DNA of 64,000 bases, from contig JAKSMR010000007.1 in the NCBI GenBank assembly GCA_024400495.1, positions 34,085-98,084 on the forward strand, read 5' to 3'. The notes under the pieces were generated by a model that ran no database searches, had not been told where the DNA came from, and saw only the letters and a program-made list of their open reading frames with translations. Source of the stretch: Bacteroidales bacterium (GTDB lineage Bacteria > Bacteroidota > Bacteroidia > Bacteroidales > P3). Within the stretch, counting starts at the first letter, position 1; every line of letters begins with the position of its first letter. Below, piece by piece: positions 28,651-36,151 of this stretch. Made by a program: the position numbers and the translations under genes.

Positions 28651-30738
28651 TTAACTATTTCTGCTTTTCAGGATAGCCTCTTGCTGATCTCTGGTTACCT
28701 CGGCGTAGTGGCTGAACTCCATGGTGGAGGCGGCACGGCCGGAGGTGATGGTGCGGAGAGCGGTAACATAGCCGAACATCTTCTCCAGGGGAACCATGGC
28801 TTTGACGGCCTGGGCACCCATCTTGGCGCTGATGTTCTCAAGGATACCACGACGACGGTTGAGGTCGCCAGTAACATCACCCACATAAGCGTCGGGGGTG
28901 ACTACCTCAAGCTTCATCATAGGTTCGAGCAGCACGGGGCTGGCTTTTCTGCAAGCACTCTTGAAACCGATTTTTGCACAGACCTCGAAGGAGAGCTGGT
29001 CGGAGTCAACGGGGTGGAAGCTACCGTCGATGATACGTACTTTCATGCTGTCCATAGGATAGCCGGCGAGTACGCCGTTCTGCATAGCCTCTTTGAAACC
29101 TTTCTCGAGGGCGGGCATATATTCTTTGGGAATGTTGCCGCCTTTGACCTCGTTGATGAACTGCAAGCCGGTAACACCTTCGTCGGCAGGGCCGATCTCG
29201 AAGAGGACATCGGCGAACTTACCTTTACCACCGGTCTGCTTCTTGTAGACTTCGTGGTGCTGTACTGTTCCGGTGATGGCTTCTTTGTAAGCGACCTCGG
29301 GACGACCTTGGTTGACTTCTACGCCGAACTCGCGACGCATACGGTCAACGATGATGTCGAGGTGGAGCTCACCCATACCGCTGATGATGGTCTGACCCGA
29401 TACTTCGTCGGTCTTCACACGGAAGGTGGGGTCTTCTTCTGCCAGCTTGAGGAGTGCGTTTTCCATCTTGTCCATGTCGGCGGTGGTCATAGGCTCGACA
29501 GCGATGCTGATCACAGGCTCGGGGAATTTCATGGACTCGAGCACGATGGGGTGCTGTTCGTCACAGAGGGTATGTCCGGTCTTGATCTCCTTGAAGCCTA
29601 CAGCTGCTGCGATGTCGCCGGCTTCGATACGGTCGATGGGGTTCTGCTTGTTGGAGTGCATCTGCATGATGCGGGAGATGCGCTCTTTCTTGCCGGTGTT
29701 GGCGTTGTAGACATAAGAACCGCTTTCGAGGGAACCGCTATATACGCGGAAGAAGCAGAGGCGTCCGACATAGGGGTCGGTGGCGATCTTGAATGCCAGA
29801 GCCGAGAAGGGAGCCTTCACGTCAACGGGACGGATCTCGTCGTTCTCGGTTTTGGGGTTGATGCCGTTTACCTCGGGCTTGTCCATGGGGCTGGGCAGGA
29901 ATGCTGCTACAGCATCGAGCAGGGCCTGTACGCCTTTGTTCTTGAAGGAGGAGCCGCACATTACGGGGACGACCTTCATAGAGAGGGTGGCTTTGCGGAT
30001 TTCTGTGAGCATCTCTTCCTCGGTGATGGAGTCGGGGTCTTCGAAGAACTTCTCCATGAGGGCGTCGTTCTCTTCGGCAACGCCTTCGACAAGCATCTGG
30101 CGGTATTCTGCCACGGTGTCTTTCATATCTTCGGGGATGGGGACCTCGAAGAATTTCTGTCCGTTGGACTCTTCGTCCCAGATGAGGGCCTTATTGGAGA
30201 TAAGGTCGACGACACCTTTGAAGAGGTCTTCCTGTCCGATAGGGAGCACGATGGGGATGGGGTTTGCGCCCAGCACCTCTTTGATCTGCTTCACTACGCT
30301 GAAGAAGTCGGCGCCTGCACGGTCCATCTTGTTGACGAACGCGATGCGGGGGACTCCGTATTTGTCGGCCTGACGCCATACGGTCTCGCTCTGGGGTTCA
30401 ACACCACCTACTGCGCAGAAGATGGCGATGGCGCCGTCAAGCACACGGAGGGAGCGTTCCACCTCAACGGTGAAGTCCACGTGGCCTGGAGTGTCGATGA
30501 TGTTGTACTTGAAGCGTTTCTCATGCCAATCCCAAAACACGGTAGTGGCAGCGGAAGTGATGGTGATACCACGCTCCTGCTCCTGGGCCATCCAGTCCAT
30601 GGTTGCCGAACCCTCGTGAGTCTCTCCTAGCTTGTAGTTCTTACCGGTATAGAAGAGGATGCGTTCGGTCGTCGTCGTTTTTCCGGCGTCGATATGGGCC
30701 ATGATGCCTATGTTACGTGTATATTTGAGATCTGCCAT
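28651..30738 (-). CDS. fusA: elongation factor G
   Basis: A 695-aa translational GTPase that drives ribosomal translocation. The P-loop AHIDAGKTT (residues 14-22), switch [11 protein letters not shown], and NKMDRAG are present, followed by domain II, III, the domain IV loop region and a C-terminal domain ending [11 protein letters not shown]. It lies between rpsG and rpsJ, the usual str-operon place. Confidence 0.97.
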   Translation of the reverse strand: MADLKYTRNIGIMAHIDAGKTTTTERILFYTGKNYKLGETHEGSATMDWMAQEQERGITITSAATTVFWDWHEKRFKYNIIDTPGHVDFTVEVERSLRVLDGAIAIFCAVGGVEPQSETVWRQADKYGVPRIAFVNKMDRAGADFFSVVKQIKEVLGANPIPIVLPIGQEDLFKGVVDLISNKALIWDEESNGQKFFEVPIPEDMKDTVAEYRQMLVEGVAEENDALMEKFFEDPDSITEEEMLTEIRKATLSMKVVPVMCGSSFKNKGVQALLDAVAAFLPSPMDKPEVNGINPKTENDEIRPVDVKAPFSALAFKIATDPYVGRLCFFRVYSGSLESGSYVYNANTGKKERISRIMQMHSNKQNPIDRIEAGDIAAAVGFKEIKTGHTLCDEQHPIVLESMKFPEPVISIAVEPMTTADMDKMENALLKLAEEDPTFRVKTDEVSGQTIISGMGELHLDIIVDRMRREFGVEVNQGRPEVAYKEAITGTVQHHEVYKKQTGGKGKFADVLFEIGPADEGVTGLQFINEVKGGNIPKEYMPALEKGFKEAMQNGVLAGYPMDSMKVRIIDGSFHPVDSDQLSFEVCAKIGFKSACRKASPVLLEPMMKLEVVTPDAYVGDVTGDLNRRRGILENISAKMGAQAVKAMVPLEKMFGYVTALRTITSGRAASTMEFSHYAEVTRDQQEAILKSRNS

Positions 30739-30848
30739 TGAAGATTGTTATAGTTTGTAGTAGTGCTTGTGTTATTGCTTTGCGCTTTATAATATATTAT
30801 ATTGTATATATCTTATTTTTATATTATGCCGCGCATCTGGTTGCAGTA

Positions 30849-31316
30849 TTATGCTCTGAAGTGGGAGAATGCCTTGTTAGCATCAGCCATGCGGTGGATA
30901 TCCTCCTTACGTTTGAAGGCGGCACCTTCCTCTTTGTAAGCTGCCTGGATTTCACCAGCGAGCTTGAGGGCCATGGTCTTCTCGCTGCGCTTGCGGGAGA
31001 AGTTGATGAGGTTCTTCATACCGATGCTCTGTTTGCGCTCGGGACGGATTTCGGTAGGGATCTGGAAAGTAGCACCGCCGATACGTTTGCTGCGTACCTC
31101 AACAGAAGGAGTTACGTTGCTGAGTGCTTTCTTCCAAACTTCGAGACCGTCTTCTTTGGTACGATCGGCAACAACGTCGATTGCCTCGTAGAAGATCTTG
31201 TAAGCAGTGGTCTTCTTGCCGCCCATCATAAGGTTGTTCACGAACTTGGTAACGAGTACGTCGTTGAACTTAGGATCGGGAAGGATTATTCTTTTTTTAG
31301 GTTTTGCTTTTCTCAT
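30849..31316 (-). CDS. rpsG: 30S ribosomal protein S7
   Basis: A 155-aa organiser of the 30S head: [44 protein letters not shown] and [26 protein letters not shown]. In E. coli S7 represses the str operon through the rpsL-rpsG spacer; here that spacer also folds (31350-31381). Confidence 0.97.
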   Translation of the reverse strand: MRKAKPKKRIILPDPKFNDVLVTKFVNNLMMGGKKTTAYKIFYEAIDVVADRTKEDGLEVWKKALSNVTPSVEVRSKRIGGATFQIPTEIRPERKQSIGMKNLINFSRKRSEKTMALKLAGEIQAAYKEEGAAFKRKEDIHRMADANKAFSHFRA

Positions 31317-31349
31317 TTTTCTTTTTCCTTGTAATTTGTGATTTGTTTT

Positions 31350-31381
31350 CGGCGATTCGTCATCGCGACGCCTTTTCGCCG
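31350..31381 (-). promoter_or_regulatory. nested hairpin in the rpsL-rpsG spacer
   Basis: CGGCGA (31350-31355) pairs with TCGCCG (31376-31381), and inside CGTC (31358-31361) with GACG (31367-31370). Position corresponds to the S7 autoregulatory site of the E. coli str operon; sequence similarity was not tested. Confidence 0.45.
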
Positions 31382-31405
31382 ATCACTCATTCACCATTCA
31401 CTAAT

Positions 31406-31789
31406 TTATTTAGCTGCCTGTTTGGGACGCTTAGCACCGTATTTGGAACGACGCTGACGACGACCGTCAACTCCGGAGGTATCGAGAGCACCACGGATGA
31501 TGTGATAACGTACACCGGGGAGGTCTTTTACACGACCGCCACGAATCATAACGATGCTGTGCTCCTGCAGGTTGTGGCCTTCACCGGGGATGTAAGCATT
31601 GACTTCCTTCTGGTTGGTGAGACGTACACGAGCAACTTTACGCATTGCCGAGTTAGGTTTTTTAGGGGTGGTGGTGTACACACGGGTGCAAACGCCGCGG
31701 CGCTGGGGGCAAGAATCCAAAGCGGGGGATTTGGACTTGTACTCCATTTTCTGGCGTCCTTTGCGAACTAATTGTTGAATTGTTGGCAT
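31406..31789 (-). CDS. rpsL: 30S ribosomal protein S12
   Basis: A 127-aa decoding-centre protein. [27 protein letters not shown] includes the lysine where streptomycin resistance changes occur (wild-type Lys kept), and [14 protein letters not shown] with the second hotspot is also wild type. First gene of the cluster, preceded by a clear promoter. Confidence 0.97.
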   Translation of the reverse strand: MPTIQQLVRKGRQKMEYKSKSPALDSCPQRRGVCTRVYTTTPKKPNSAMRKVARVRLTNQKEVNAYIPGEGHNLQEHSIVMIRGGRVKDLPGVRYHIIRGALDTSGVDGRRQRRSKYGAKRPKQAAK

Positions 31790-31869
31790 TTTTAAATTTT
31801 AATTATTTTACTGATTATTAATATTTTCTATTCATTCTCAAGGGCACACTATGCCCCTTTTAGAGACTG

Positions 31870-31901
31870 CAAAATTACAACCTTTTTTTGGACTGACCAA
31901 A
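31870..31901 (-). promoter_or_regulatory. promoter of the str-S10-spc-alpha cluster
   Basis: On the minus strand TTTG (31898-31901), a 20-nt spacer and TAATTTTG (31870-31877) fit the Bacteroidota consensus. Expected leader about 75 nt to rpsL. Confidence 0.8.
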
Positions 31902-32032
31902 TATATTAACCAATATTGTTCTTAAAAAATGTTAAAATTCTTCGTACACCATGAATCATAGCATTTTACAGCATGCGATAGTGTACCTTTTCCTGTGCAT
32001 AACTTTTGCTTATTATATAATATCATTTTTAA

Positions 32033-32149
32033 TGTGTCCGCGGACGCCTCTTCGAAGAGCGCTAACCGGAGCCTACGGGGAGGGTGAAAGTCCAGCTCCG
32101 AGGGGAGGGATTCTGACGGAAGTCTGCCGAAACAGACTCCTAGGTTGGG
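32033..32149 (+). other. possible structured RNA or intron-like fragment
   Basis: A GC-rich stretch unlike its AT-rich flanks, with several pairings: TCCGCGGA (palindrome near 32037), CTCTTCGAAGAG (near 32048), GGAGC/GCTCC enclosing GGGGAGGGTGAAAGTCC (about 32067-32100) and a strong hairpin AGTCTG/CAGACT around CCGAAA (about 32121-32138). GGTGAAAGTCC resembles a segment found in domain I of many group II introns and, more loosely, in FMN and cobalamin riboswitches, but the other conserved parts of each are missing. No reverse transcriptase or vitamin gene is next to it. Confidence 0.3.
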
Positions 32150-32716
32150 CTAGAGGGTTATCTCTGTGTGTACCTGGATTGGGTGCAGCCCGACGGTTTC
32201 GGGCCAAGGGCCGTTTAGGTAGAGGGTCTGGAAACCGGCCTTTTTTGCCAGCACGATGGTGCCGGGGTGGGCTCGGGCATAGGCGGTTACGGCGGCCTCG
32301 AGCCGCTCGGCGGGAAGGGTGCTGGTGTCGATCTTGCGGCGCGCGAAATCGATCGTGTTCACCTTCACCTCTACGGGAAGATCCTTGTAGGCCGAAGCCA
32401 GGTCGGCATTCTTCTGCTCTTTGAGCGACTCCATATGCTCGTCGAGCAAGGGGCGGAAGGCTTCGCGCAAGGCTGCTTTGTTGAGTTTGAAGAAGATTTC
32501 GCTTGCCTCGCAGCCGTCGACGCCGTCGAAGTTCTTCTGGATGGAGGCGCGATGCAGGCCAATATAGCGCGACATCATGCCGAAGAGAGCCGAGCTATAG
32601 CGTTGGGCTCCGGAGCGGGATGACTGGCCGTTTTGGGGTTTACGGCAGACGATAGTTCTGCCACGATAGGTTCTGTAATAGACTCCGTCAAGGAGCGATG
32701 CGTTGATTTCTGCCAT
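32150..32716 (-). CDS. conserved-looking hypothetical protein
   Basis: A 188-aa protein I do not recognise with certainty. It starts AEINASLLDGVYYRTYRGRTIVCRKPQNG and lacks signal peptide or membrane segments. The opening resembles Bacteroidota proteins of the DUF6266 kind (a short S-L-L-G-G-like start followed by a basic Y-R-x-K-P stretch), an uncertain match. A promoter at 32742-32749 and a divergent regulator gene 350 nt away suggest it is expressed on its own. Confidence 0.6.
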   Translation of the reverse strand: MAEINASLLDGVYYRTYRGRTIVCRKPQNGQSSRSGAQRYSSALFGMMSRYIGLHRASIQKNFDGVDGCEASEIFFKLNKAALREAFRPLLDEHMESLKEQKNADLASAYKDLPVEVKVNTIDFARRKIDTSTLPAERLEAAVTAYARAHPGTIVLAKKAGFQTLYLNGPWPETVGLHPIQVHTEITL

Positions 32717-32741
32717 ATTTTTAGAATTTAGTTAGACGATG

Positions 32742-32773
32742 CAAAGTTACACACTTTTTTTGGATTATGCCCA
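32742..32773 (-). promoter_or_regulatory. promoter of the 32150-32716 gene
   Basis: TAACTTTG (32742-32749, minus strand) with TTG about 22 nt upstream. The nearby sequence AGTGTGTAACTTTGCA is almost the same as that of the divergent promoter at 33032-33039 (AGTGTAACTTTGCA). Confidence 0.6.
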
Positions 32774-32852
32774 ACTTTTTTCGAAGAAACTTTTATCTCT
32801 CTCGTTTTCAACGCAGTTGCAAGGATATCAAGTCGCCCTTGCCTCGATATGC

Positions 32853-32940
32853 GTTCGGCTTCCGTTCGGCTTCCGTTCGGCTTGTGTTCGGCTTGTGTTC
32901 GGCTTTCGTTCGGCTTTCGTTCGGCTTGCATTCGGGGAAA
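32853..32940. repeat. 11-bp tandem array B
   Basis: Seven perfect-register units starting GTTCGGCTT followed by a variable dinucleotide: CC, CC, GT, GT, TC, TC, GC (32853-32929), then a decayed unit ATTCGGGGAAA (32930-32940). The variable ends change in pairs, as if 22-bp pairs had been duplicated. It lies between two divergent promoters. Confidence 0.9.
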
Positions 32941-33009
32941 GATGGGCGCTGGGAGCCTGCTAATACTTGCCAAAAACGACAAAAAATAGGGGCAAGACTA
33001 AAATTGTCA

Positions 33010-33039
33010 TTGCCATATCAAGAAAAAAGTGTAACTTTG
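33010..33039 (+). promoter_or_regulatory. promoter of the WYL regulator gene
   Basis: TTG (33010-33012), a 19-nt spacer and TAACTTTG (33032-33039). Leader about 20 nt before the ATG at 33067. Confidence 0.7.
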
Positions 33040-33066
33040 CAGCGCCAAATTCAAAATCAAACACCC

Positions 33067-33960
33067 ATGGAGAACGCAAAGATTGACCGCATTTTACGCC
33101 TCATGCTCATCATGCAGCGCCAGTATCTCACCTATGAAGAAATCTCTGAACGCCTCGACATCACTATCCGCACAGCCTACCGTTACATCGACGCCATGAA
33201 GGACTGCGGCTTCGCTATCGAGAAGAAAGGCGACCGTATGCGCCTCATCCGCGACACACCTCAGGCGCGCCAGTTCAGCAAACTCATCAACTTCTCCGAC
33301 GAGGAGGCTTTCGTCATCAACTCGATGATCGACAGTCTCGTTGCCGACACCCGGATGAACGAGCGCCTCAAACGCAAGCTCTCCACGGTCTACAACTGCA
33401 CCTCTATCCTTGAGCGTGTGGTCGACAAGCAGCTTGCCACCCTGGCCCACGAGGTCCAGCTGGCCATCAAGCGCAAGCAGCAGATTAGCGTCGACTATAT
33501 CTCCGCTTCCTCTGGCCGCAGCCAGCGCCTGCTCGAGCCCTATCAGTTTACCGAGGCTTTCGACATGGTCTGGTGCTTCGACTGCGAAAAGAAGGAGAAC
33601 CGCCTCTTCAAGCTCTCGCGAATGAACTCGCTCGAACGCCTCAAGAGCAAATGGGCCTACGAGCCGGAACATCGTGTAAACCAGGTGGATGCGTTCCGAA
33701 TGCAGATCCATACCCCCCATCCCGTCAAACTGCTGCTTGAGGAGCAGGCTCACCAGCTTCTTACCGAGGAATATCCTATCTCGCGCAACTTCATCACCCA
33801 ACAGCCCGACGGCCGTTATCTCTTCGACGCCAACGTGGGCGATTTCGCCGGCATCTGCCGCTTTATCGTCGGTCTTGCCGACAAGGTTGAGATTGTCGAG
33901 AGCGACGAGCTGCGCCAATATGTCAAGGCGTTTGTTGCCAAAAACCTCGCTACGTTCTAG
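33067..33960 (+). CDS. HTH and WYL domain transcriptional regulator
   Basis: A 297-aa protein. Residues about 1-60 form a winged helix-turn-helix (YLTYEEISERLDITIRTAYRYIDAMKDCGFAIEKKGDRMRL). The second half has a WYL-like domain (ISVDYISASSGRSQRLLEPYQF, then AFDMVWCFDCEKKENRLFKLSRM), in which the name-giving tripeptide reads WCF, and a C-terminal WCX-like extension. WYL proteins sense nucleic acids or small ligands and often control defence or stress genes. I start at the ATG 28 nt past the -7 element. Its target may be the divergent gene. Confidence 0.85.
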   Translation: MENAKIDRILRLMLIMQRQYLTYEEISERLDITIRTAYRYIDAMKDCGFAIEKKGDRMRLIRDTPQARQFSKLINFSDEEAFVINSMIDSLVADTRMNERLKRKLSTVYNCTSILERVVDKQLATLAHEVQLAIKRKQQISVDYISASSGRSQRLLEPYQFTEAFDMVWCFDCEKKENRLFKLSRMNSLERLKSKWAYEPEHRVNQVDAFRMQIHTPHPVKLLLEEQAHQLLTEEYPISRNFITQQPDGRYLFDANVGDFAGICRFIVGLADKVEIVESDELRQYVKAFVAKNLATF

Positions 33961-33984
33961 AACTCCACGAAAGGAAAAACCTCC

Positions 33985-34019
33985 ACGCCTCCCTCGTCTA
34001 TCGGCAGCTAGGGAGGCGT
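33985..34019 (+). terminator. terminator-like hairpin after the WYL gene
   Basis: ACGCCTCCCT (33985-33994) and AGGGAGGCGT (34010-34019) form a perfect 10-bp stem with a 15-nt loop, 24 nt after the stop; only a weak T-rich stretch (TGCTTTGTTGG) follows. Confidence 0.65.
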
Positions 34020-34187
34020 TGCTTTGTTGGGGGGAAACGGCAGGGTCCGCCAACTGAAACAACAACAGATCCGTCTCCTGATTAATCTCTTATAGAACAA
34101 CCAGATAATGGCCCTATCTTGGGATTGTCTAATGTTAAAAAAAACGAAGAAAAATCGTTTTGACCGAAGTTGTCAAAGCCCCGATGT

Positions 34188-34196
34188 ATCTTTGCA
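34188..34196 (+). promoter_or_regulatory. -7 element ahead of the small ORF
   Basis: A TATCTTTG box (within GTATCTTTGCATC, near 34188) lies about 95 nt upstream of the 42-codon ORF at 34287. I do not see a well-spaced -33 element. Confidence 0.4.
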
Positions 34197-34286
34197 TCGT
34201 GGTTGAGGAGAACAGGCAGAAGGGCCATATCCGTTCTGCGCTCTCGACCACAACGAGTTAACAAAAAGAAAACAGGAGAACCAACT

Positions 34287-34415
34287 ATGCAGAAAGACAG
34301 ACTAAGCACACTCTTGAGAAGCCTCTACTTCTCGCGCCGCCGACTCCAGGGACTTAACCCTACCGAGGCCGATTTCCAGCAATGGATCAGAACCCAGCAG
34401 CTCCTCCTGCCCTAG
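34287..34415 (+). CDS. possible 42-aa basic protein
   Basis: A short ORF (QKDRLSTLLRSLYFSRRRLQGL, then NPTEADFQQWIRTQQLLLP). It is predicted helical and strongly basic in the middle (FSRRR). A -7 box lies upstream and no other gene claims this 660-nt space. No family recognised; could be a chance frame. Confidence 0.45.
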   Translation: MQKDRLSTLLRSLYFSRRRLQGLNPTEADFQQWIRTQQLLLP

Positions 34416-34497
34416 GCCGCCACCATGGCCCGCAGGACCGATCCGCACGCCCCCGCGGACAAGGGCTCCGGGAGGATGCCGCACTTTTTTCGAAGAC

Positions 34498-34534
34498 AAA
34501 CCCTCGTCGGTTTGAAAAAAAATGCTATCTTTGC
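34498..34534 (+). promoter_or_regulatory. palindrome and -7 element upstream of bcp
   Basis: CAAACC (34498-34503) and GGTTTG (34510-34515) form a dyad with a 6-nt centre, 11 nt before a TATCTTTG -7 box (34527-34534). The dyad covers the region between the -33 and -7 sites, a usual place for a repressor or activator. Confidence 0.45.
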
Positions 34535-34622
34535 AAAACTTTTGCTCAGGCAAACTGAGCCCGCCCTCCCCTATCCGACCTGTTAGAGAACAATAAAAGA
34601 AATAATAAAATAGAATCATCCT

Positions 34623-35072
34623 ATGTTACAAAAAGGAACCAAAGCGCCCGACTTCTGCGGCACAGACGAAGAAGGGAACGAACACAAACTGAGCGACTAC
34701 GCGGGGAAGAAACTTGTGCTCTATTTCTATCCCAAGGACAGCACTCCCGGCTGTACGGCAGAAGCCTGCAGCCTCAGAGACAACTACGACCGTTTTCTGG
34801 CCAAGGGCTATGCCGTTCTGGGCGTGAGCAAAGACAGCGCCGCCTCGCACCAGAAATTCATCGAGAAATACAGCCTCCCCTTCCACCTGCTGAGCGACCA
34901 GGAGCTCGTCATCCTCAAGGCCTACGAGGCCTATGGCGAGAAGAAGATGTACGGAAAAACCACTATGGGAACGATCCGCACCACCTACGTCATCGACGAA
35001 AACGGCATGATAGAAGACGCTATCGGCAAGGTCGACACCAAGAACCACGGGGTTCAGCTGCTCGGAGAATAG
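34623..35072 (+). CDS. bcp: thioredoxin-dependent thiol peroxidase (BCP/PrxQ)
   Basis: A 149-aa peroxiredoxin that reduces hydrogen and organic peroxides with electrons from thioredoxin. The peroxidatic Cys44 (YPKDSTPGCTAEAC) and the resolving Cys49 five residues later give the atypical two-Cys PrxQ pattern; an extra Cys12 is not part of the mechanism. Length is normal. Its leader has a dyad near the promoter, fitting oxidative-stress control by inference. Confidence 0.93.
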   Translation: MLQKGTKAPDFCGTDEEGNEHKLSDYAGKKLVLYFYPKDSTPGCTAEACSLRDNYDRFLAKGYAVLGVSKDSAASHQKFIEKYSLPFHLLSDQELVILKAYEAYGEKKMYGKTTMGTIRTTYVIDENGMIEDAIGKVDTKNHGVQLLGE

Positions 35073-35269
35073 TATCGTTTCTGCCCGTCAGAAGGGCGAT
35101 AGAGGCTTGCCTCCTGATACGTTTTCGGCCCGGGCATCTGTCTATAGGAAAAAATAAAATGTTAAAATTGCATCTTTGCACAATAATTCCACAAAAAGGC
35201 AGTTATTATTAGCACAAAGGTCGAGAGGAAATACCTAGAAAAATAAATGTCTAACTTAAGGAAGTGCTT

Positions 35270-35446
35270 ATGATGCAAGACTATGATTTCAGCCCTGCGC
35301 TAAGGGTGAAAAGCACAAATACATCTACGAAATCGGTAAGCATCTGCCGTCCTTCCCAACGAGTTATCCAGAACATTCGCACCTACGCACGTTGCATCCA
35401 GCACGTGAACATGGGCGATGTGAAGATCAAACTCCACTTAAACTAA
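35270..35446 (+). CDS. small hypothetical protein (58 aa)
   Basis: A 58-aa ORF from the ATG at 35270, with another ATG immediately after it: MQDYDFSPALRVKSTNTS, then TKSVSICRPSQRVIQNIRTYARCI and a short end VKIKLHLN. It reads like a real small Bacteroidales protein (balanced composition, beta-rich ends, helix in the middle) and is followed 11 nt later by a strong hairpin. Function unknown. Confidence 0.55.
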   Translation: MMQDYDFSPALRVKSTNTSTKSVSICRPSQRVIQNIRTYARCIQHVNMGDVKIKLHLN

Positions 35447-35457
35447 AACAAATGGAA

Positions 35458-35497
35458 ACACGGGCAACCACCCACACCAACGAGGGGTTGTCCGTGT
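35458..35497 (+). terminator. terminator-like hairpin after the 58-aa gene
   Basis: ACACGGGCAACC (35458-35469) pairs with GGTTGTCCGTGT (35486-35497), 12 bp with one G-T pair. A short CT-rich run follows. Its position supports the small gene upstream as a real transcript. Confidence 0.6.
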
Positions 35498-35545
35498 CTC
35501 TTCTGCCTCCTCCGCGAAGGCGCCAAACCACAGAAAGCAACGACT

Positions 35546-35932
35546 ATGGGACGAAACAAATACTCGCAGAAAGAAGTTGATGCCATACGCAAGCTCCTCC
35601 GCCTCAAGCTTAGCGGAAACCGCGGCCAGCAGTCGCAGGTGCGCCACACCCTCAGAGTCGACTACGAGTTCAATATCTCCGACTTCAATATCCCCGGACA
35701 GGGGTTCGGTCCCGACGACCTCGATGCCGCCATCAAACGCGGAGCCATCAAAATCCTCGACGACGCCACCATCGAGTCGATGAAAGCCAAACGGGCCCGC
35801 GACAAAGCCCGCGACGCCGAGCTCCGCGCCCAGCAGGAACCCGAGAAAGGCGAGGAAAAGACCGACTGGCAGGAGGCCATGAAAGCCTGGAACGAATACT
35901 ACGAAAACGAGGGGAAAGAGGAGAAGAAATAG
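35546..35932 (+). CDS. conserved-looking hypothetical protein
   Basis: A 128-aa soluble protein without signal or membrane segments: YSQKEVDAIRKLLRLKLSGNR, then QQSQVRHTLRVDYEFNISDFNIPGQGFGPDDLDAAIKRGAIKIL, and an acidic, charged C-terminal helix from about residue 80. Bacteroidota genomes carry similar small proteins of unknown role; the first half looks like a helical nucleic-acid-binding fold, which is only a guess. Confidence 0.7.
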   Translation: MGRNKYSQKEVDAIRKLLRLKLSGNRGQQSQVRHTLRVDYEFNISDFNIPGQGFGPDDLDAAIKRGAIKILDDATIESMKAKRARDKARDAELRAQQEPEKGEEKTDWQEAMKAWNEYYENEGKEEKK

Positions 35933-35991
35933 GCGGCGCCGCCATATAAAGACAACAAACAAAAAACACATCCTGGCAGGAATCATCCACC

Positions 35992-36035
35992 CATCAACGT
36001 CGCTATTGGCTCGCGACTGGCCTGCATTTTGGGGA
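35992..36035. repeat. decayed 11-bp array G
   Basis: In register at 11 bp: CATCAACGTCG (35992-36002), CTATTGGCTCG (36003-36013), CGACTGGCCTG (36014-36024), CATTTTGGGGA (36025-36035). It shares the word CATCAACGTCG with array C. It lies between two convergent genes. Confidence 0.45.
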
Positions 36036-36074
36036 TTTTTGGCCCCCCTTCGCCTGCTCCCGCTCCGCGAAAGG

Positions 36075-36110
36075 GGAAAAGAAAAGCCGAAAACGGAAGT
36101 CGTTCTCGGC
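36075..36110 (-). terminator. terminator of the 36152-38206 gene
   Basis: GCCGA plus AACG (36086-36095) pairs with CGTT plus TCGGC (36101-36110) with one mismatch; read on the minus strand it is followed by TTTTCTTTTCC. Confidence 0.6.
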
Positions 36111-36151
36111 TATATCTGAAAGAGGCGTTGAGGAGCTAGCCCCCGATGGCG

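Noticed and set aside
28633-30630. A 665-codon open frame on the plus strand opposite fusA, and similar long frames opposite the metallopeptidase (36146-38137), MBOAT (38468-40141), TPR (45517-47205) and WG-lipoprotein (53743-55572) genes
   Set aside because: Each mirrors a well-supported gene on the other strand and has the odd composition expected of an antisense frame; no known motifs or promoters.
32033-32149. FMN or cobalamin riboswitch, or rnpB
   Set aside because: Only one short word matches; the remaining conserved cores are missing, and no riboflavin or B12 gene follows.
32853-32940. The 11-bp arrays as CRISPR
   Set aside because: Units are contiguous with no spacers, far shorter than CRISPR repeats, and no cas genes are present.
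32739-33066. Upstream extension of the WYL gene frame through array B
   Set aside because: The frame runs through the promoter and repeats; the ATG at 33067 follows the promoter and begins the helix-turn-helix domain.
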